Assembly (NCBI GenBank): GCA_023634235.1
Contig: JAMKCF010000006.1
Coordinates: 8,028,172-8,092,171 of the forward strand
Source: Pisaster brevispinus
Taxonomy: Eukaryota > Echinodermata > Asteroidea > Forcipulatida > Asteriidae
Direction of reading: 5' to 3'
Length of the DNA stretch: 64,000 nt
Below the pieces are notes generated by a model. That model saw nothing but the letters and a program-made list of their open reading frames with translations. It ran no database searches and was not told the origin of the DNA. The translations under genes were made by a program, and so were the position numbers. Positions 40,001 through 55,100 of this stretch are shown here, piece by piece (positions within the stretch are counted from its first letter, which is position 1; every line of letters begins with the position of its first letter).

Positions 40001-43000
40001 ACTGTCAATTTTACATTTCAGGTTTTCCTTTTTTAATTGCCTATTAGAGCAACCATCTTGTTTGCTTAGCCTAGTTGGAGACTACATGCTCTGGAGGTCA
40101 GGGTCTCTTCAAAAGGGCATCCCCGGCCTTCAATAACATTCATTGGAACAAACAAGCCAGGGGATCAAATATGGAAACTATTAACGAATTGTGGATTTGT
40201 GAGAGGCAGTTACAGTTTCCAAGGACTGAACATTTCCAAAAACACCTAAATGGCTAATGTTTCCCTGAAGATTATCTACAGATACTACTCAAAATGTCAA
40301 GCTGTTAGAGAACATGTAACACAAGGGCCCAATTTCGTGGCTCTGCTTGCTGCCGAATTCTGCGCTTGCGATCACCAGGGCAAGTGCTAATTTCTACGCT
40401 AGCTGTGTATAAGTTAAGGTAAGACTAGCAACGTGAAGTACGCACGCGCTAACCACAAATTCCCTGCTAACCTGTAAAATCCCTGCAACGGTCTTGGCCT
40501 TGGTGCCCCTTCAAAGGTTTCCCATGGACGTCAAGATTTTACGATGGAAGTGCCCTTTGCAAAACAGAAATGACCCTGCCCTCTCAAAGATGAAATTCCA
40601 GGCCTACTTATAGGCAAATAGACGGTACTTGAAGTATCAATCAACATATTCCAACAAGTTAGCACAAGCCGCCATCATCATCCACCTTTAACCAGTCGTA
40701 TTTTCATGCCATTTGAAGTTTTATCTCGCACTGCAGGTGATTGGATCGGAAACGTATTCAATCTGTTAAAGTCATCCCAGTGATTCTAAGCACCACTCGC
40801 ATATGAGAAGATCAACCTGAACATTCCTCCTGAAGCAATTCAAATGCAATATATACCAAGTTGATCACATAAACAAACTCCTTATTAGCATCTGACGGGG
40901 TCCGACTCTTAATTACTTTTTTCCATCGCAGTAATTACTTGGCTTCCTCGGATGTTTGTAGATAAGATTTACATGCACATGAACATGTAGATAATCTGTA
41001 CATAGCAATGTACAAGTACTTCGTACTATTCAAATTAGTACATGCGTACATAGTTGGCATTTTTCACTGATGACTGGAGAAAAATCCGCCCTCAAGTCTT
41101 TGAAGAAGAAGAAAAAATGTTCATAACAAATAAAAATTTATTCTCATACTTGCATTTTGGCAGCTTGATATCCATTAGACAGGCCAAAATATTCCTTTTT
41201 AATTTGGATGTTCTTTTTTCAATGTACGACAAATACATGATGCCCCCTCCCCAACCTAAATAACAGCTTACACAGACGTATCTGTTAACTAAACAAAAGT
41301 TTGCATCAGCATTATTAACATTATTAATAGTCCTAGCTTTGGTCAAATATCCATTTCAGAAGGGCAGCAAGAATTTTGAGCCCAAATTTGCAAATGTTAG
41401 CTACGGGCTTGTTTTCTTCTAAAACCCACTGCATTTACTACTACACCGAAAAAAGAGAACAGGAACACACACTTAGAAAAGAAACTGAATGGGACTTGAC
41501 ACTGATGAAACTTGGCAGTGGTGTGCTTCCTTCAACCACCTACCCCCCCCCCCCCCCAGTTCAAAGTAGTTCAGAGACCCAACACTGGGTCAGTGCACCT
41601 ACTATTTAGTCATTAGCACTAGGGAAGTGGGAGAGGCCTTGGAGCACTCGGAGCAATCGTTCCTCTTTTTTTTTGAGTACTTTTAAATATGTGGTCAGGG
41701 ATATATCATTTGGGGTTTTTATCCATTTTGTTGGCTCCCCCTCCCCTTCTGAATTCAGACAGAGATTTGAGTGGAAGATTGAAGTTCACGGTCAGCTCTG
41801 AAATTGGGTTGTGTAGCGGCACTTGGCAGGGAGTGTTGGCTCAGCCCCAAAGGTCCTTATCTGACGGAAAGTAATGATATCCTCACTGGGTCAGAACAGG
41901 TTCCAATCAGGGTTCAAGTTTATCGTTTGAGTAAGTTTAGGTGACAATGAACCTTTGACCTAAAAATTCATGTACACTCTGCTATCTCTCATACTGAATG
42001 GTAGAATAATTGCATTTTGATTACAATTCTGGATAAAAATCTTTAAAACAATTTGATGTCAGTGTATTATTGTGCTGCAATCTGGTAGCTGATTTCACGA
42101 AACTTTACGCAACTGCGGAAGTCCCCTTGCACAAGATTTCTTGTGTTTAATGGTGGTGCACAACTTATGCAATCAATCTTGAGCAAGCGAGCGGACTTAT
42201 GTAGCTGCATTCATTTTCAGCAGGATGCAATTTGGCACATTCTCTCCAGAAGAAAAAAAAATTAAACAGGATACAAAAATGAAATAAGATAAAGAGATAA
42301 TTACTTGACAGAAGGAACAAATGTTTTAGCGGAGAAGCTGGTTTTACCAAACAAGTTACATTGTAGTTTTCAAATTTTTGAAGTGATTATGCATCCAACA
42401 ACTTTAATATGTGCACAGTTCCGTACATATCGGATCAAGGGTTGAATGGCTATAACGTTTTGTTCTTACGTCCACATATCACACGCCAAGTTTTCATGTT
42501 GCAGTTTAAATGATCAGAAATCGAAAGAGGCTATTTGCTTTTCATCAAGGGGTACCGTGACCATTCAACAAGATCAAAACAAGGATTGGAGAAGGAAACA
42601 AAAATTGTCTGGTGCCTTTTAACATCAACATTCAGTACATGCACTGGGAAATGGGAATAACATACAAAATAGCTGCAAGCCCCAAACTGCCTGAGCACAT
42701 TACACTGTCCTTTCATTCAAGCCTTCTTTAACCGACAGAGATCTCCCCTATATCATTCCCGAGATGTCCTCGGTTGGTCGTCTTTATCTCATGTTGATGA
42801 CCCCCAGTCCCAATCTCATTGACCCCAGAGAGATTCTCCTTGGCGACATCAGCCGAGAACCCTCAGGGCACAGTGCATAAAATAAGAGAAGAAAAAAAAA
42901 ACCTCCACAACACAACCATATGAATTTCACTCCCAGCAGCTCAGACTTCTGCCTCCATCCAGATATCCTCCACCGTCACCCGTCACCCTACTCCCTGGGA

Positions 43001-46000
43001 CAAATTCTTGGGCGGGATGAATTCAGATTTGCCGTTTCTGTTTGTAGTTTTAATAGCGATGCACCTGAAGTCTTGTATTAATGTTAATTCCACATTGATC
43101 CCTGCTCGTTTGTTACAAATTTTAAAACAAAATACAATTTTTTCCTTCTGTATTTGCATTTGTAGTTTTTACTTTTTCAGAGGTGACCCAATGTTGAAGA
43201 AAAAAGACAAATAAAATAACTTTATAATAACTTCCTCATTATACAAATAAACAAGAAATTTAATGACATGATGTTTCTTTATAAGCTGAAAGAAACAACC
43301 TACTGAAAAAAGATGTTTCATACATCACCCCTTCAAACACTGCGAGTGGACGATAAAAACATTGTTAAATGATAGGGCATCTTCATCTTTAACCCTGGAC
43401 AAGACCGACTTAAACAAAATCATGCATGTAAAAATGTAAATTGCTTTGCTTGCCCTTCTTTGCATATAGAGCCTGTACATGATGTCTATACACCCATCCA
43501 CAATATACCTCAAGCTACACACACATCTCTACCCTGGTAGTGCAGGTGTAATTGCATGAAAAATTATATTCCGTATTTAGCGAGACAGAGCGAGGGGGGG
43601 GGGAGGAGTGGTAAAGTAAAAAAATAAATCTGTTTAATGGAAGTGGTCGATAGAAGTGTGATCTCAACTATGAATGTAGATATGTAGAAATACATTCTGG
43701 TGCAGTAATGCAGTTAACTGCAGGGGCCTTTAGTTAACTGGATAGTTGTGCAGGTGCTACCAGTCATTTAAGGCATCTAGGGGTCAACGACACCTCACCC
43801 AGGCTGCTGAGCTGTACCAATAGACCTTGAGTCTAACTACCGTAATCTAATAACGGCTCCCCAAGAAAAGAAACATGGGAGTTGTAAGGATATGAAAGAC
43901 CGCTTTTGTTGTGATGGCCGGGGCTGCCGCAGAATGCCTCGACTGTATGGTTTAGTAGGGAAAAATCCAAGTATGAATTAAGCAAAAATAGAAATCTACG
44001 AGAGGGGAGAGCCAACAACATGAATACATGTCACTCGCTGCATTCTCAGTATTGTTCAGATTTATACAAGATAAATGTGGAGGGGAAAAATTACCGTCCA
44101 CATGATTTTTGCAAGGGTTTTGACAGTTCACATGAAATGTGTAAATTTAAAAAAAAAATACAAGACAAAAATTTATAAAAATTACGCACAATCTACTTCA
44201 TACTGCTGATCAATGATTGATGACGGAACTTTGCACTAAGCAGATTTCTAATCACAGCAGCACTGCTGACTTCGTGCTACCGCGAAAAATCTGAAAAATG
44301 TTGTTTTGACAAAGGAAAAAAGAAAAAGGAAAAAAAAAAAAAAGAAGACAAATGTGATAACAAATTGATTAAAAAAAAATACCCTTATCTAAGTATTTAT
44401 GCTTTTCAAGTGATTCTGAATCAAAGAATGAATACATTGTACTTTCCAACTTGTATTGGATACTTATTTATCATTGAGTGGATGTCATCAACAACATTGT
44501 AATATCTAGATATTTCTAAGCATGCGAGATAAAAAAAATTTAAAAAAAAGATTTTGATAGCATAAGAAAAAAATGTACATTCCATTGACAGTCGGAGATA
44601 AACATTAGCTTTGATGCTCCGAGTCTACTGCGGCAAAGCCAGTAGTAGTTTTTTTTTTTTTTTTTTACCAATCATCCGCTGGCGCCTCGGCCCATGTGAT
44701 GGCGTCTGTGGATAACCTTTAACCCCACTGTTTGGAGAAAGGCCACCCAGGCAAAGTCCTAGCATCAACACTATCTGATGCCAAGTGCTATGTAAACTCC
44801 TATTGCCACATTAATCAACCTGGTCTGTTTGTGGGCAAAGGCTGCCAGGGCAGCCGAACACAGCCAGCCCAGCCCAGCCTGGTGTGCAATTCCTTGAGTT
44901 TAGGGAGCTAATAGGCCTTGGGTCCACATCGCCTCACAATGGGGGGGAACATGAGACCAATGACAACCCTTCGCTTTGGCTCGTCTTTTCCCACCAGATC
45001 AATTTTTTTTTTTTCCAGCCAGGCCTCCACATGCTTGGGTTCTCATTATACGGCTGGCAGTGCTTTCAATGATCATTTTGTTTTTCAATATCCACCGCAA
45101 ACCTTCCCTGGTCTCATTCTCCAAAAGAAAAAAGATAATAAAAAAATGTTAATTCATCGGTCGGCCATGTGCACGCGGCATAATTTCTCATTACAGAATG
45201 CGGTACATTGGGCCCGCATGCTGGGTGTACATCTTAGAATGAAACATGCCATTTTGAATATAACCCACATGTGCACAATTTACTAAGTGAACAAACAAAA
45301 CCACAAAACCACAAAACCAAACACAAAATGTTAATAACATGTTTTGTTTTTTGTTTGTTTTGGGGTTTGTTTGTTGTTGTTGTTGGTTTTTTTTTGAGGG
45401 GGTGGGTTTGGGGGGCATCTTTTTTTCATGCACTAATGTAGACCTGTGCAGTTTTGAGTTGAGAGACTCCATAAACATTCATATAAAAAATTAAAACGAT
45501 TATCCATGTAAACAATAGCTTACGCGGTACAATGCATTTGTTGTGCATTTTCCCCAAACTCCCTTATTGCCAGATAGTTAATACTTAAAATACACACATT
45601 GATCCATGTGAACCATTTTTCAATTTCAATTAAGAAATTCTTCATCCAATAAATCTAATCGGAACTTGTCCTACCAGTGTAAAACTGCTACACTGCATCC
45701 ATGTTGTATATATGAATAAATACTGCATTGGTAAATCAAACGTCCAGCTACATGTATTTGTATCAAATATAACTCTTGCGCCAGGCGAAAGAGAACTCAA
45801 CTAACATGGGCAAGCCTCCAGAGCAGTCCCGCGCGTAAGTTAACTGTAAACACTTCCCATTTGTATTGAAAAACTGTTTCTTTTACCACCATGGTTGGGA
45901 TTTTTTTTGGTACTGAGAGAGGGAACGAAGACTGGAGAGAGAAAAGATTACTGCATGTGAGCAGCTGATTGATTGGTGTGTAAAATACCACATGTGCAAG

Positions 46001-46079
46001 CATGCTCACATAATATTAGTTTATATTTCATTTCCAGGTGACTGTTTTTCCATGGGAGAGTTTGACCCCCCCCCCCCCC

Positions 46080-46110
<31 letters not shown>

Positions 46111-49100
46111 ATGGCTTAGGCATGCGCTGTGCATGCCTGCATCCCAAACCAACATACCTGAAAGTTCTAACTGTAGATGATCGGTAATGAGAAAAGCGTG
46201 CAGGTATTAATTAATATGTGTACAATATGACTGTACTTTTTGGACTCGTGCGGTAACAAAACAAACTACAGAGGTCTGTTGATTTTGTTAAATCACACTG
46301 AAAAGAAAGAAAAAACCTGTCTGACCCTGAATGGCACCATTTACAATCAAAGTGTTCCTGACCTTTTCCTGTTGTTGAATTCATGCATATTTTGTTGAAG
46401 CGCTACACACTTTGTCAAAACAAAACAAAAATTCAACCAAAACAATCAAATTTGTACGATGCTTGCCAGATAAAACTGAATGGCAAGTTACCTTCGAAAG
46501 CCTGGAATTACACTGAGGCTGCATAGGCCATGGTCCTTCTTGCCCCATTCTTGGCCTTGTTCCCCCCCCCCCCAAAAAAAGGTTGTCCATGGAACTGCCA
46601 TTCGCAAAATGAAATTTGCCTTGCCCTCCCAAAGGTAAAATTTCAATCCTGCCGTCAGTCCCTAAAATTGATTTTTTTTTTAAATACTGGCTACATGTTC
46701 GTTCTCAATAATGTACACATCTCAACAACGTTTCGCAAACTCTTTGCTTTTCATTGTTGTACAGGCTCAGGAATCAGAAAAGCCCTTTCATCAGGAGCCC
46801 CGAAAATCCACAGGACAAACAAATAGGACACTCGGTTTTCCTCCCTGCTCTATTGTGAGACTGGCAGGTCCTCTAGCAGAGACAACTGTTGAAGTTGATT
46901 TTCCTTGACAAGACTTAGGGAAATATGCGGAGTCACAAGGACCCATAGACACACATGCACTCGCGATTCCGAGAAAATAAAGTTACTAAAACTAAGGGTA
47001 CCTATCCAGAGTACCAATCGTTAGCCACACAGTAGGCATGGAATTAGAACACAAAGGCCATGGACACTGGTGCCCTTGCCATGGACTCAGTGTGTTCCAG
47101 AAATGCTCAAATAGAAAATCTGATTTTCCGATCCATGGGCGACATTTACTGGGTAAAAAAAAAAATTTAAAAAAAAGTGAAACAGAGAAAACAGCAGCCT
47201 ATTAAAAACAGCTCTCTTAGATATGACTGGATTTTGGATTCTTTCTCGTCTTGGGACAAATACACTATGAGTAGAAGCTGATTTTATTAAACAAATTTTT
47301 TAATAAAAAAAAAAATTGGTTTGATTTTACCATGTTGAAGCTTATTCATTAGGTTATTTCGAACACCCTTCTTTAAAAAAAATGCAGACATTCATGTTTT
47401 AATCTGAAATAATTTGCATACATTCAAATATTGAAGCCAACAATTTGGACACCAAGTTCTCAAATTAGATAAAATTACAAACACCTGTCCTCATGAATAC
47501 AATGATTTGTACCTGTTTTGCCACATCCTTCAATATGTTGATATCTGGTGCTTTTCACGTTCACTCCCCTTGCCTCGAAAGCATACACTACTTTTTTTCT
47601 CGGATCCAAATTGTAATTTGAGAGGGTCCCTTGTGAAGACAGTTGGAAAACGGATTTTCTTTTATATGCCTCGATACATGTACTTGACAAATCATTCAGC
47701 AACGCCCTGCACTGTCAACATTCTTTAGTTAAGTTCAGTGACGCCAAGCCCGAGATAACGAGGCCCCCATGCAAACTTAATAATAATCCCTCTCACTTTG
47801 ATGGTTCCTGTAAAGCTAGGAACCAGTAAAATAAATAAGATTATGTTGATAAAATAAGATTGTGTCATTTGCAAAATATCGCTGAAACATCTCACACTGA
47901 CACCGATACATGTTGTCTCATAAGATTACAATTTATCTCTCTTACTCTTGACAAAAAGAACAGAAATTTTTACTAAGACCGTTAAAAAAAAACAGACAAA
48001 AATCCCCTGAGTTGATTTGTTTCTTCTTTTTAGTACATTCTGTCTCTTTGACATACAAAAAATCGACTGAAAAAAAACAATGAATTTGTTAAAAATTCCA
48101 ACCTGGACCAAAAGAAAAAGAACTCTTGTGAACAATACACTTCACATGTAGCTCATTCCCTTCTAATAAAACCCAATATTTCCAACATCTTTATTCTTAA
48201 CTAGGCCCCCAGTGTGTCTTCCATCATTGCCTACTATAAACTTTAGACCACTTCAAAAGTTGTTTACAATTCCAATAAATAATGCCAGGAAAATGTTTAC
48301 TTAATGTTCTTCAAAAGACAATGTTTGAAACCTGGATCTGTGCCATGAGATCGCTGCGTTAATATTTGCCAGTCTCGGCCTACTTGTCCTGTGATGGGGC
48401 TGCTCAGATTTTTAATGAAGTCCCACACTCGTTATTCGGTGAATATTTTGGATTGATCTCTTCAATCAATGAACTTTTTTAACAAACTTGTTTGCTTTTC
48501 TGGATTGATAGCTCGGTGTTTTAATTGTGTGGAAAGACAGACTTTTTGTCTCTGTAGAGGTCATTCTTAGTTCTAGTTATTTTCAAACAGTCAATTGTTG
48601 GGGCATCATCATGATCATTCAGGAACGTACAGCTGCATTTCCTCGCAGGTTTCAGGCTCAACAGCATGCCTTTCAGAGCCATACTTGACAACATGGACTC
48701 AAAATACTGAATTAAAAAACAGTGGGTTGAGACTTGTTTTTTCTCCAAACACTGTACACTTCTAAAAATCTACATGGACAGGACAAGAATGCACTTTCCC
48801 CTACTGGCAGTACTGGGAGGCAGTACTGGGAGCCACACCTTAACGGCAGAGTTTGGTTTTGCCCACAATCTGTATTTGTCGCCTTGTCATGTAACAGTCA
48901 AGTCGGCCTATCTCTAAATACTTAACACTCTCCTCCATTAACTTCTTCAGTTTACTGTTACTCCCAACCATGGTGCAAGGGCTGGTTGTATTATGCAAGG
49001 GGGGCCTGACAATGACAAGCAGCAGCTACCATAAAATGGAATGTTGCCTCAAGAGATGAACCCCAAGAGAGAATGGCCCAAACTTTTTGTCAGTTCAAAC

Positions 49101-52100
49101 CACAACAAAACACACTCTTTCAGGCCCACACAAATGGGCTCCCCCTCTTCTGCAGGGGATGACAATTCAGTGACATTGTAAGGAGTACTTTCTGTACACA
49201 ACAAACCCCCCCAACAACATTCCATTGCCCTTCCTGCCTCTATTCTACCCCTTATGTATACCCAGGGTGTTGGGGGCTTAGAGATCACTGCACCCCCCCC
49301 TAGCCTTTCATATGTAAATTCCAAGGGCCACTCAGATGAATTTCTCCCCAAAGCTCTCCGAAGTCAACCATGATGTAGTGAATTTGAGTGTACCACCTTA
49401 TTGATTCTCAGGCAGTGAATACTTTTTGGATGAAAATGTCTCCACTTTTACCAAAATATATTATATAAGAGCATTAAGAAATGCCACCTTCTAAATACTT
49501 GCCACTGGTGTACGTGTACATGGTTTACTTCACACATTTGTATTTGTTTTTGCATTCTAATGACACATTTTTAAGTGACTATTTTCCTGAAGTTTTTGTG
49601 ATTTGTTTTAGGTTTTTGGTTTTTGTTTGTTTGTAAAAGGTGATATTCCACTTGAGCTTCAATTGCCCTTTGGGAAATGACAATTGCCTTGCCCTCTCAA
49701 AGATAAAAATGCCAGACCTGAGAATATCCTAATGGGCATCACTCCACATAAATATTTTGGGTTTTTCCCCCAAAAAACTCTGGTAAGAGCTCAATGTACC
49801 TCCAGGGTTTACCCTGAGCGTTTTCATTGACTAGCCAGCAGAACCCGCTTAGCTGGTCACTGGTCAGTCAGCTTTTACACTTGTTCGATAGGGATGCTTT
49901 TTTTTTAGGGAGTGTATTTTGACTGGTCCTCATGTGTTTTAAATGGAATTTCGCCAGCGGACCACTTTTTAAGGGAGAAAGGTGAGGTCCTCTTATGTTA
50001 ATACACTTATCCCCAGCATGACTACCACCCAAAGCACACCCCGACCCTAACAGTACACCATGCAGATGATCTGAAGAGATAGCGAGTTAGCGCCAGGGCA
50101 TTGCAACTCACATCTCCTCATAATCAGCGTTCCATAAAGCCGGCACCGTGGTTACTGCATGCTCAGTCTTGATAGATCTACTTGAAATATTTCCGTGTCC
50201 ACACAGATAATCACGGCACAATCGCTTAACTTTATTAAAACTATTTAGCAGGCCGGCGTTATCGCCCGGTGTACATCAGGACAAAGGGCAAACTGCGTTG
50301 CACTATCACTCTGCTGTTTGCTCGGGTACACAAGGCAGCTATAGTATCCAATGGAAAGGTCAAAGGTCAATGGTAAAATAAGAGTTGGTCAAGAGCAAGG
50401 TCAATCCGCCTAAAAGGGTGAAATGTAGACTGTGCATATTTATAGAGGAATAAAATAGAAATTGGATTTTACTTAAGGGTTTTCCTTCTATAAAAGACTA
50501 GAGTGTAAATAATGAAAAACATACAGCTGGTACAGATATCAAGTTTTTAACTCCCTTTTAAAAACAGTCCCACCCCCCACCCCGATTTCTTAAACAAATT
50601 TAACCTAGTTTCAAGTTGGTCATCATTAGAAGAGTGATCGACTTAAAAGTACTCGACATGTAGGGCCTACCTTGTATACCAATGTATGTGTACACGTCAT
50701 ACTGCATATAGGCCAAACACCACCGTTTCAGGAATCATCAACCCTCCTACTACTATTTTACTATTTAATAGCGTCCTCTGAACAACATAATTAACTATGC
50801 GTACATTGGTGAAAATCAGTACACACGTACAATTAGTTCTGGGCATGATCAGTTGCGCCACCATACACGATCCATGCAGTGGAATGTTTTCAAATGGTTG
50901 ACCAACTCGCTGGAAATCGTCACCAAGAGTAGGGCGGTTTTAATTAACGTCAAAACCAATCCGTGTATATTCTAAACTAATAAATATCTTCGAAAATGAA
51001 CACCATTTTCCGGAAAAACATGTTAGCACAGCCTGATCAGAGTCTGCTGCTTCCAAAGGTACATTTGGTTACAGTAATTTCAGTGCCCATGTTGATCCAG
51101 ACCGAATCATGTCGAATTGAGGGGTCAAACTGCACAGCAAATAGGGGCCCACTAATTAGGCTACAGACCACAACTTTATATAACCTTGCAGCAAAACCAG
51201 AGGAGGCCAACCTTTAGAATTTATTTTACAAGTCTCCAGTTCATTATCCCCGCTGATTATAAACCTCAAGGCCCTTTGGGGGCCAGTTTATTGCAATCAA
51301 TCTGCTTTTTTAAAGGGAAGGGACACTGCAGCATCGAGTCAGCTGAACCATGCATAACTGGATGGAAAATCAATTTCTGAAGATTTTGGCAATACTATAA
51401 ACGCAATTAGGTAATTTAAATTGTTACCGTTTTTTTTTTTTCGGTTTTTTTTTTTCAATGTCATTCAAAATGAACTGGTGGAAGATCCGTCGGCTTTTTA
51501 CAATCCATACAGAAATTATGAAAGGGTGCTTTATGCAATGCAATTTCGTCCAGTTGTATTTTTTTTGTTTCTGACCCTGACTTGACCTGAGACCATTTTA
51601 CCGTAGTCGTGGAGTTTGGCGTCCCTTTTACAATGCATATTTAGTTTACTGCATGTTTACTGCACCCTTCTTTTTTTAAAGGGCCTTTGCTTCTCTGGTG
51701 CGAAGAGTTAATAAAAAGAAAATATTGCATTGGTAAAACTGCAAGGCTCATTTCATGTGATATTATCAAGTGACCTGTGAAAGTCTCGGCTCATTACATA
51801 GTGCCCTCGCTGATGAAACTGCATTCAATTTTGATCTGCAGTCAGATATTAAAATCTTCCGACCAGGAATAACTGTAAACCTAAACAATGCCGCTTCAGA
51901 TGCAGAAATTGTCAACGGAAATTTCATTTAATACGTTCCAGTCAGTGACTTGAATGGGACAACCTCTTCTTTGGACTGAAATGTTGCATTTTTTATTTGT
52001 CAGACTGAAGAATACCAGATGTGTACATACTGCATGCACACAACCTTAAAAAATGGTACTTGAGTTTACTTTAAAATTTATTTGACCATGACATGACACA

Positions 52101-55100
52101 CAAGTAGGTTCAATTCACAAAGAACCATAAGGGATAAGATTTGACGTTTGTAAAACTTCCTGAAAAAAAATGGCTTGCTGGCTGGCGGCCTCGGATCCCC
52201 CATATTCTACACCCCAAACCTGTTGTTTACAGAAACAGAAAGTTTACTCTGTGCATCCCCCAAAAATAGAAAACTACACTTTTTGTCAAAATGTGAATGT
52301 GGACTATTTCTTTCTCCCTTAGGCGACTGTTTTCAGAAATTTTTTAAGGCTGTAGGAGATTTTGAGAAAAACCTGAATTCAGAAAAAAATCCTGAGAAAA
52401 TGCAGGCCCTTTAAAATGAGTATGGAGGTCAGGCCCAGAGGGTGTCCTACCTCCCCCATGGTAGGGACATGGGGCACACTGGGGTTCATTTACTTGGGGG
52501 GAAAACATCAGTTTCCTTCAAGGTCCCCGTAAATCAGAAGCAGATTTTGTCATTGACTTGACCATACAGTGCTTCCAAATTCACATTAAGTAGAGCACAG
52601 GGTTAGGACACACTGCTCTATGGCTAAAGAAGGAAGGAGGCTTTGCACAGATTTTCTTCAGGGTCAGACGTTCATTTTCACCCCAGAAACTTAACTTGAC
52701 AGCACTCCTTCACAATTGCTGTTCAGATTATTGAGAAACAATCCAGTGACAGGTTTTGTTTGCTATACACACGTACAACAATTCTTTACTTTCTTTTTTT
52801 TAGTTATTTATGAACCACAAACTTGTGTTTTGGGAGTCCTTTTTTCTGAAGAAGCCTTCAACTTTAATCTGCAATAAAGTAAACTTTGGAATAATTCTAT
52901 GTTGATCAATCAAGCGGCTCGCAACACAGTTCAGCTAAGCAAACACTGGAAACTTTAAAAAGAAACAAAGCCGACCAAAACGGGAAACATCTTTCTTTAA
53001 GCGGATTACAAACTACAAACTAACAACTTCCACCTGTGTCCAGGGCGCTCCTGCAGAATACCCGAACTTCCTTTATTTCCCCCCACAGGCTAAAGTCCCG
53101 ATCGATCTTGTTGAAGTTCTGGTAAGAAAGAGTTCCACTGCCAAAACCTTTCGAGGATGTTTCAGTCTTATGCCAGTGTGACAGTCACTGACTAATTCAA
53201 TTATGCTGCAATCCATGGGGGTGATCTCAAAAGAGGGGGGGGGGTGCACAATCTTCCTCTCTCAACATTGGCACTTTGTTTGGAAAACTGTTCCTAAAAC
53301 TCTTAACAAGATTTGGGATTTAAAAATTCACTAAGGTTTGAACTCAGTCTGTTACACACTTGTGACTTCCCTTTAAACCGCATAGAGAGCCATTTAACTT
53401 CAAACCCAGGGACATCTGAGCTTACTGCCAAGCCGAATCCCCCACAGTAAAGTAAACATCGCCAGGCAAAGCGAAGGGCCTTTGGCTGACTTGTGTTACC
53501 AAAACCAGGGGTACCAGTTTACAAATTTGAACCCAAACAGATGGGCGGAAATCAGAGACAGTTTCTGGGTATGAAAAATACTTTGGACAAGGATGCAGGA
53601 CCTTCATTACCAAAGAGAAGGGTGAGGTGGATCATGTTAAACAGGGTCTCGGCATGTGGGGGACGAAAAAGAACAGTTACTGACATGCCTGGTAGTAAAT
53701 CTGTGGTCCAGTTCCGACTAAAGTTCCCCCGCCTGATGGTTTTAACATTCGCCAGTCTTCAACTAGCCAACTCGAATTTTTAAACAACTTTCAAAGGAGG
53801 TCATCCATACTGAGTAACCTACATCTGCTTCCATATTTATAAGTAATTACACAGCCACAAAAAAAAAAGCAAGTATCTCTGAGAAAACAATAAAAAGAGG
53901 CTACTTTCAAAGTTCAATTTGACCATCTTCGTCAGACAACAAACCTTTTGAGTTTAATATCACACAGTGAATCTCGAACAAATTATTTTGGTAACCATTT
54001 TAAACACAGGAAATTATCCACAGCTGGAACAAAAGCATCACAGCCAAATGGAACTGCACTTTTTTGTTTCCCCCAATTTGAAAGTCGGTCCCCGAAACCA
54101 ACACACTTTTTGAAGCAATTTCACATTTGACGGGGCGAATTCTCAGCGCATTTCAAACAGTTGCACCTTCCAAGAAAGGTAGCAACCCTACCCACATTCG
54201 AGCAAAAAAGTGCACTAAGAACTGATTGTCATGTTGATATACCTACTCAACATGGCTCAGTTGGTGTTCCCGGCCCAGCCAGCATGTTTTTCTCTAACCC
54301 ATTGGACCGGGGAAATAATTTGCCAGCAATCACACGATGGGGTCTCTACAGTGCGTGTATTTTTGGAATATTTGTCTTGAACTCTGGGGTCCCGCGTCCA
54401 CCACACAATATCACTTTAATCACGTACAGTGTATATTATTGGAGTCAAGTGAGTCGGAGGCTTCTCCGCCCTTGCTGGAACTAATTTTCGTCAGTGTCAA
54501 GTTGTTAGGGAAAATGATTCCATAAATATGATGAAAAATATAATACTTGGCAATATTTTTCTATACATCAACAAAGAGTCCCAGATAACAATGAAATAAA
54601 AAATGGCCTACTTAATTTATAACCTTGCCAGGTTCTCCACAAATTACATATTAACTTTGGTCTTGCAACAAGAAAAAAAGGGGGGGAAACAGGAAGACTC
54701 CTCAAAAAGCAAAAGCTCTGGTTTGGAAAGATGCATTAGAATTTCCATGTAATGTAAGCAAGACTGATTTTTTCCAAACCCTTCCATGGGCCCCATCAAA
54801 GACAAGTGGACTTTCTTTGCCTCATTTATCATACTCTCTTCAGCTCTTCCATTACTAATTCCTACCCCCTCAAGCTTCCACAGGACAGCACTTCATCATG
54901 CAGAAATAATCACCACTCTAATAAAAACCCAAGCCTCAGAAGAAAAAAAAACCCTTAGTACATTCCTCCTCCACACACAGTAACCTTTGCTTATGGCTTG
55001 CCCTATTCAGTTTGCTGGTGTCCCTCGAGTCTCCAGAAGGCAAGAAGTTTACTCCAGAAAAAAGCCAGACCTGTATCCCTGGTAATCCGATACAGGGATT

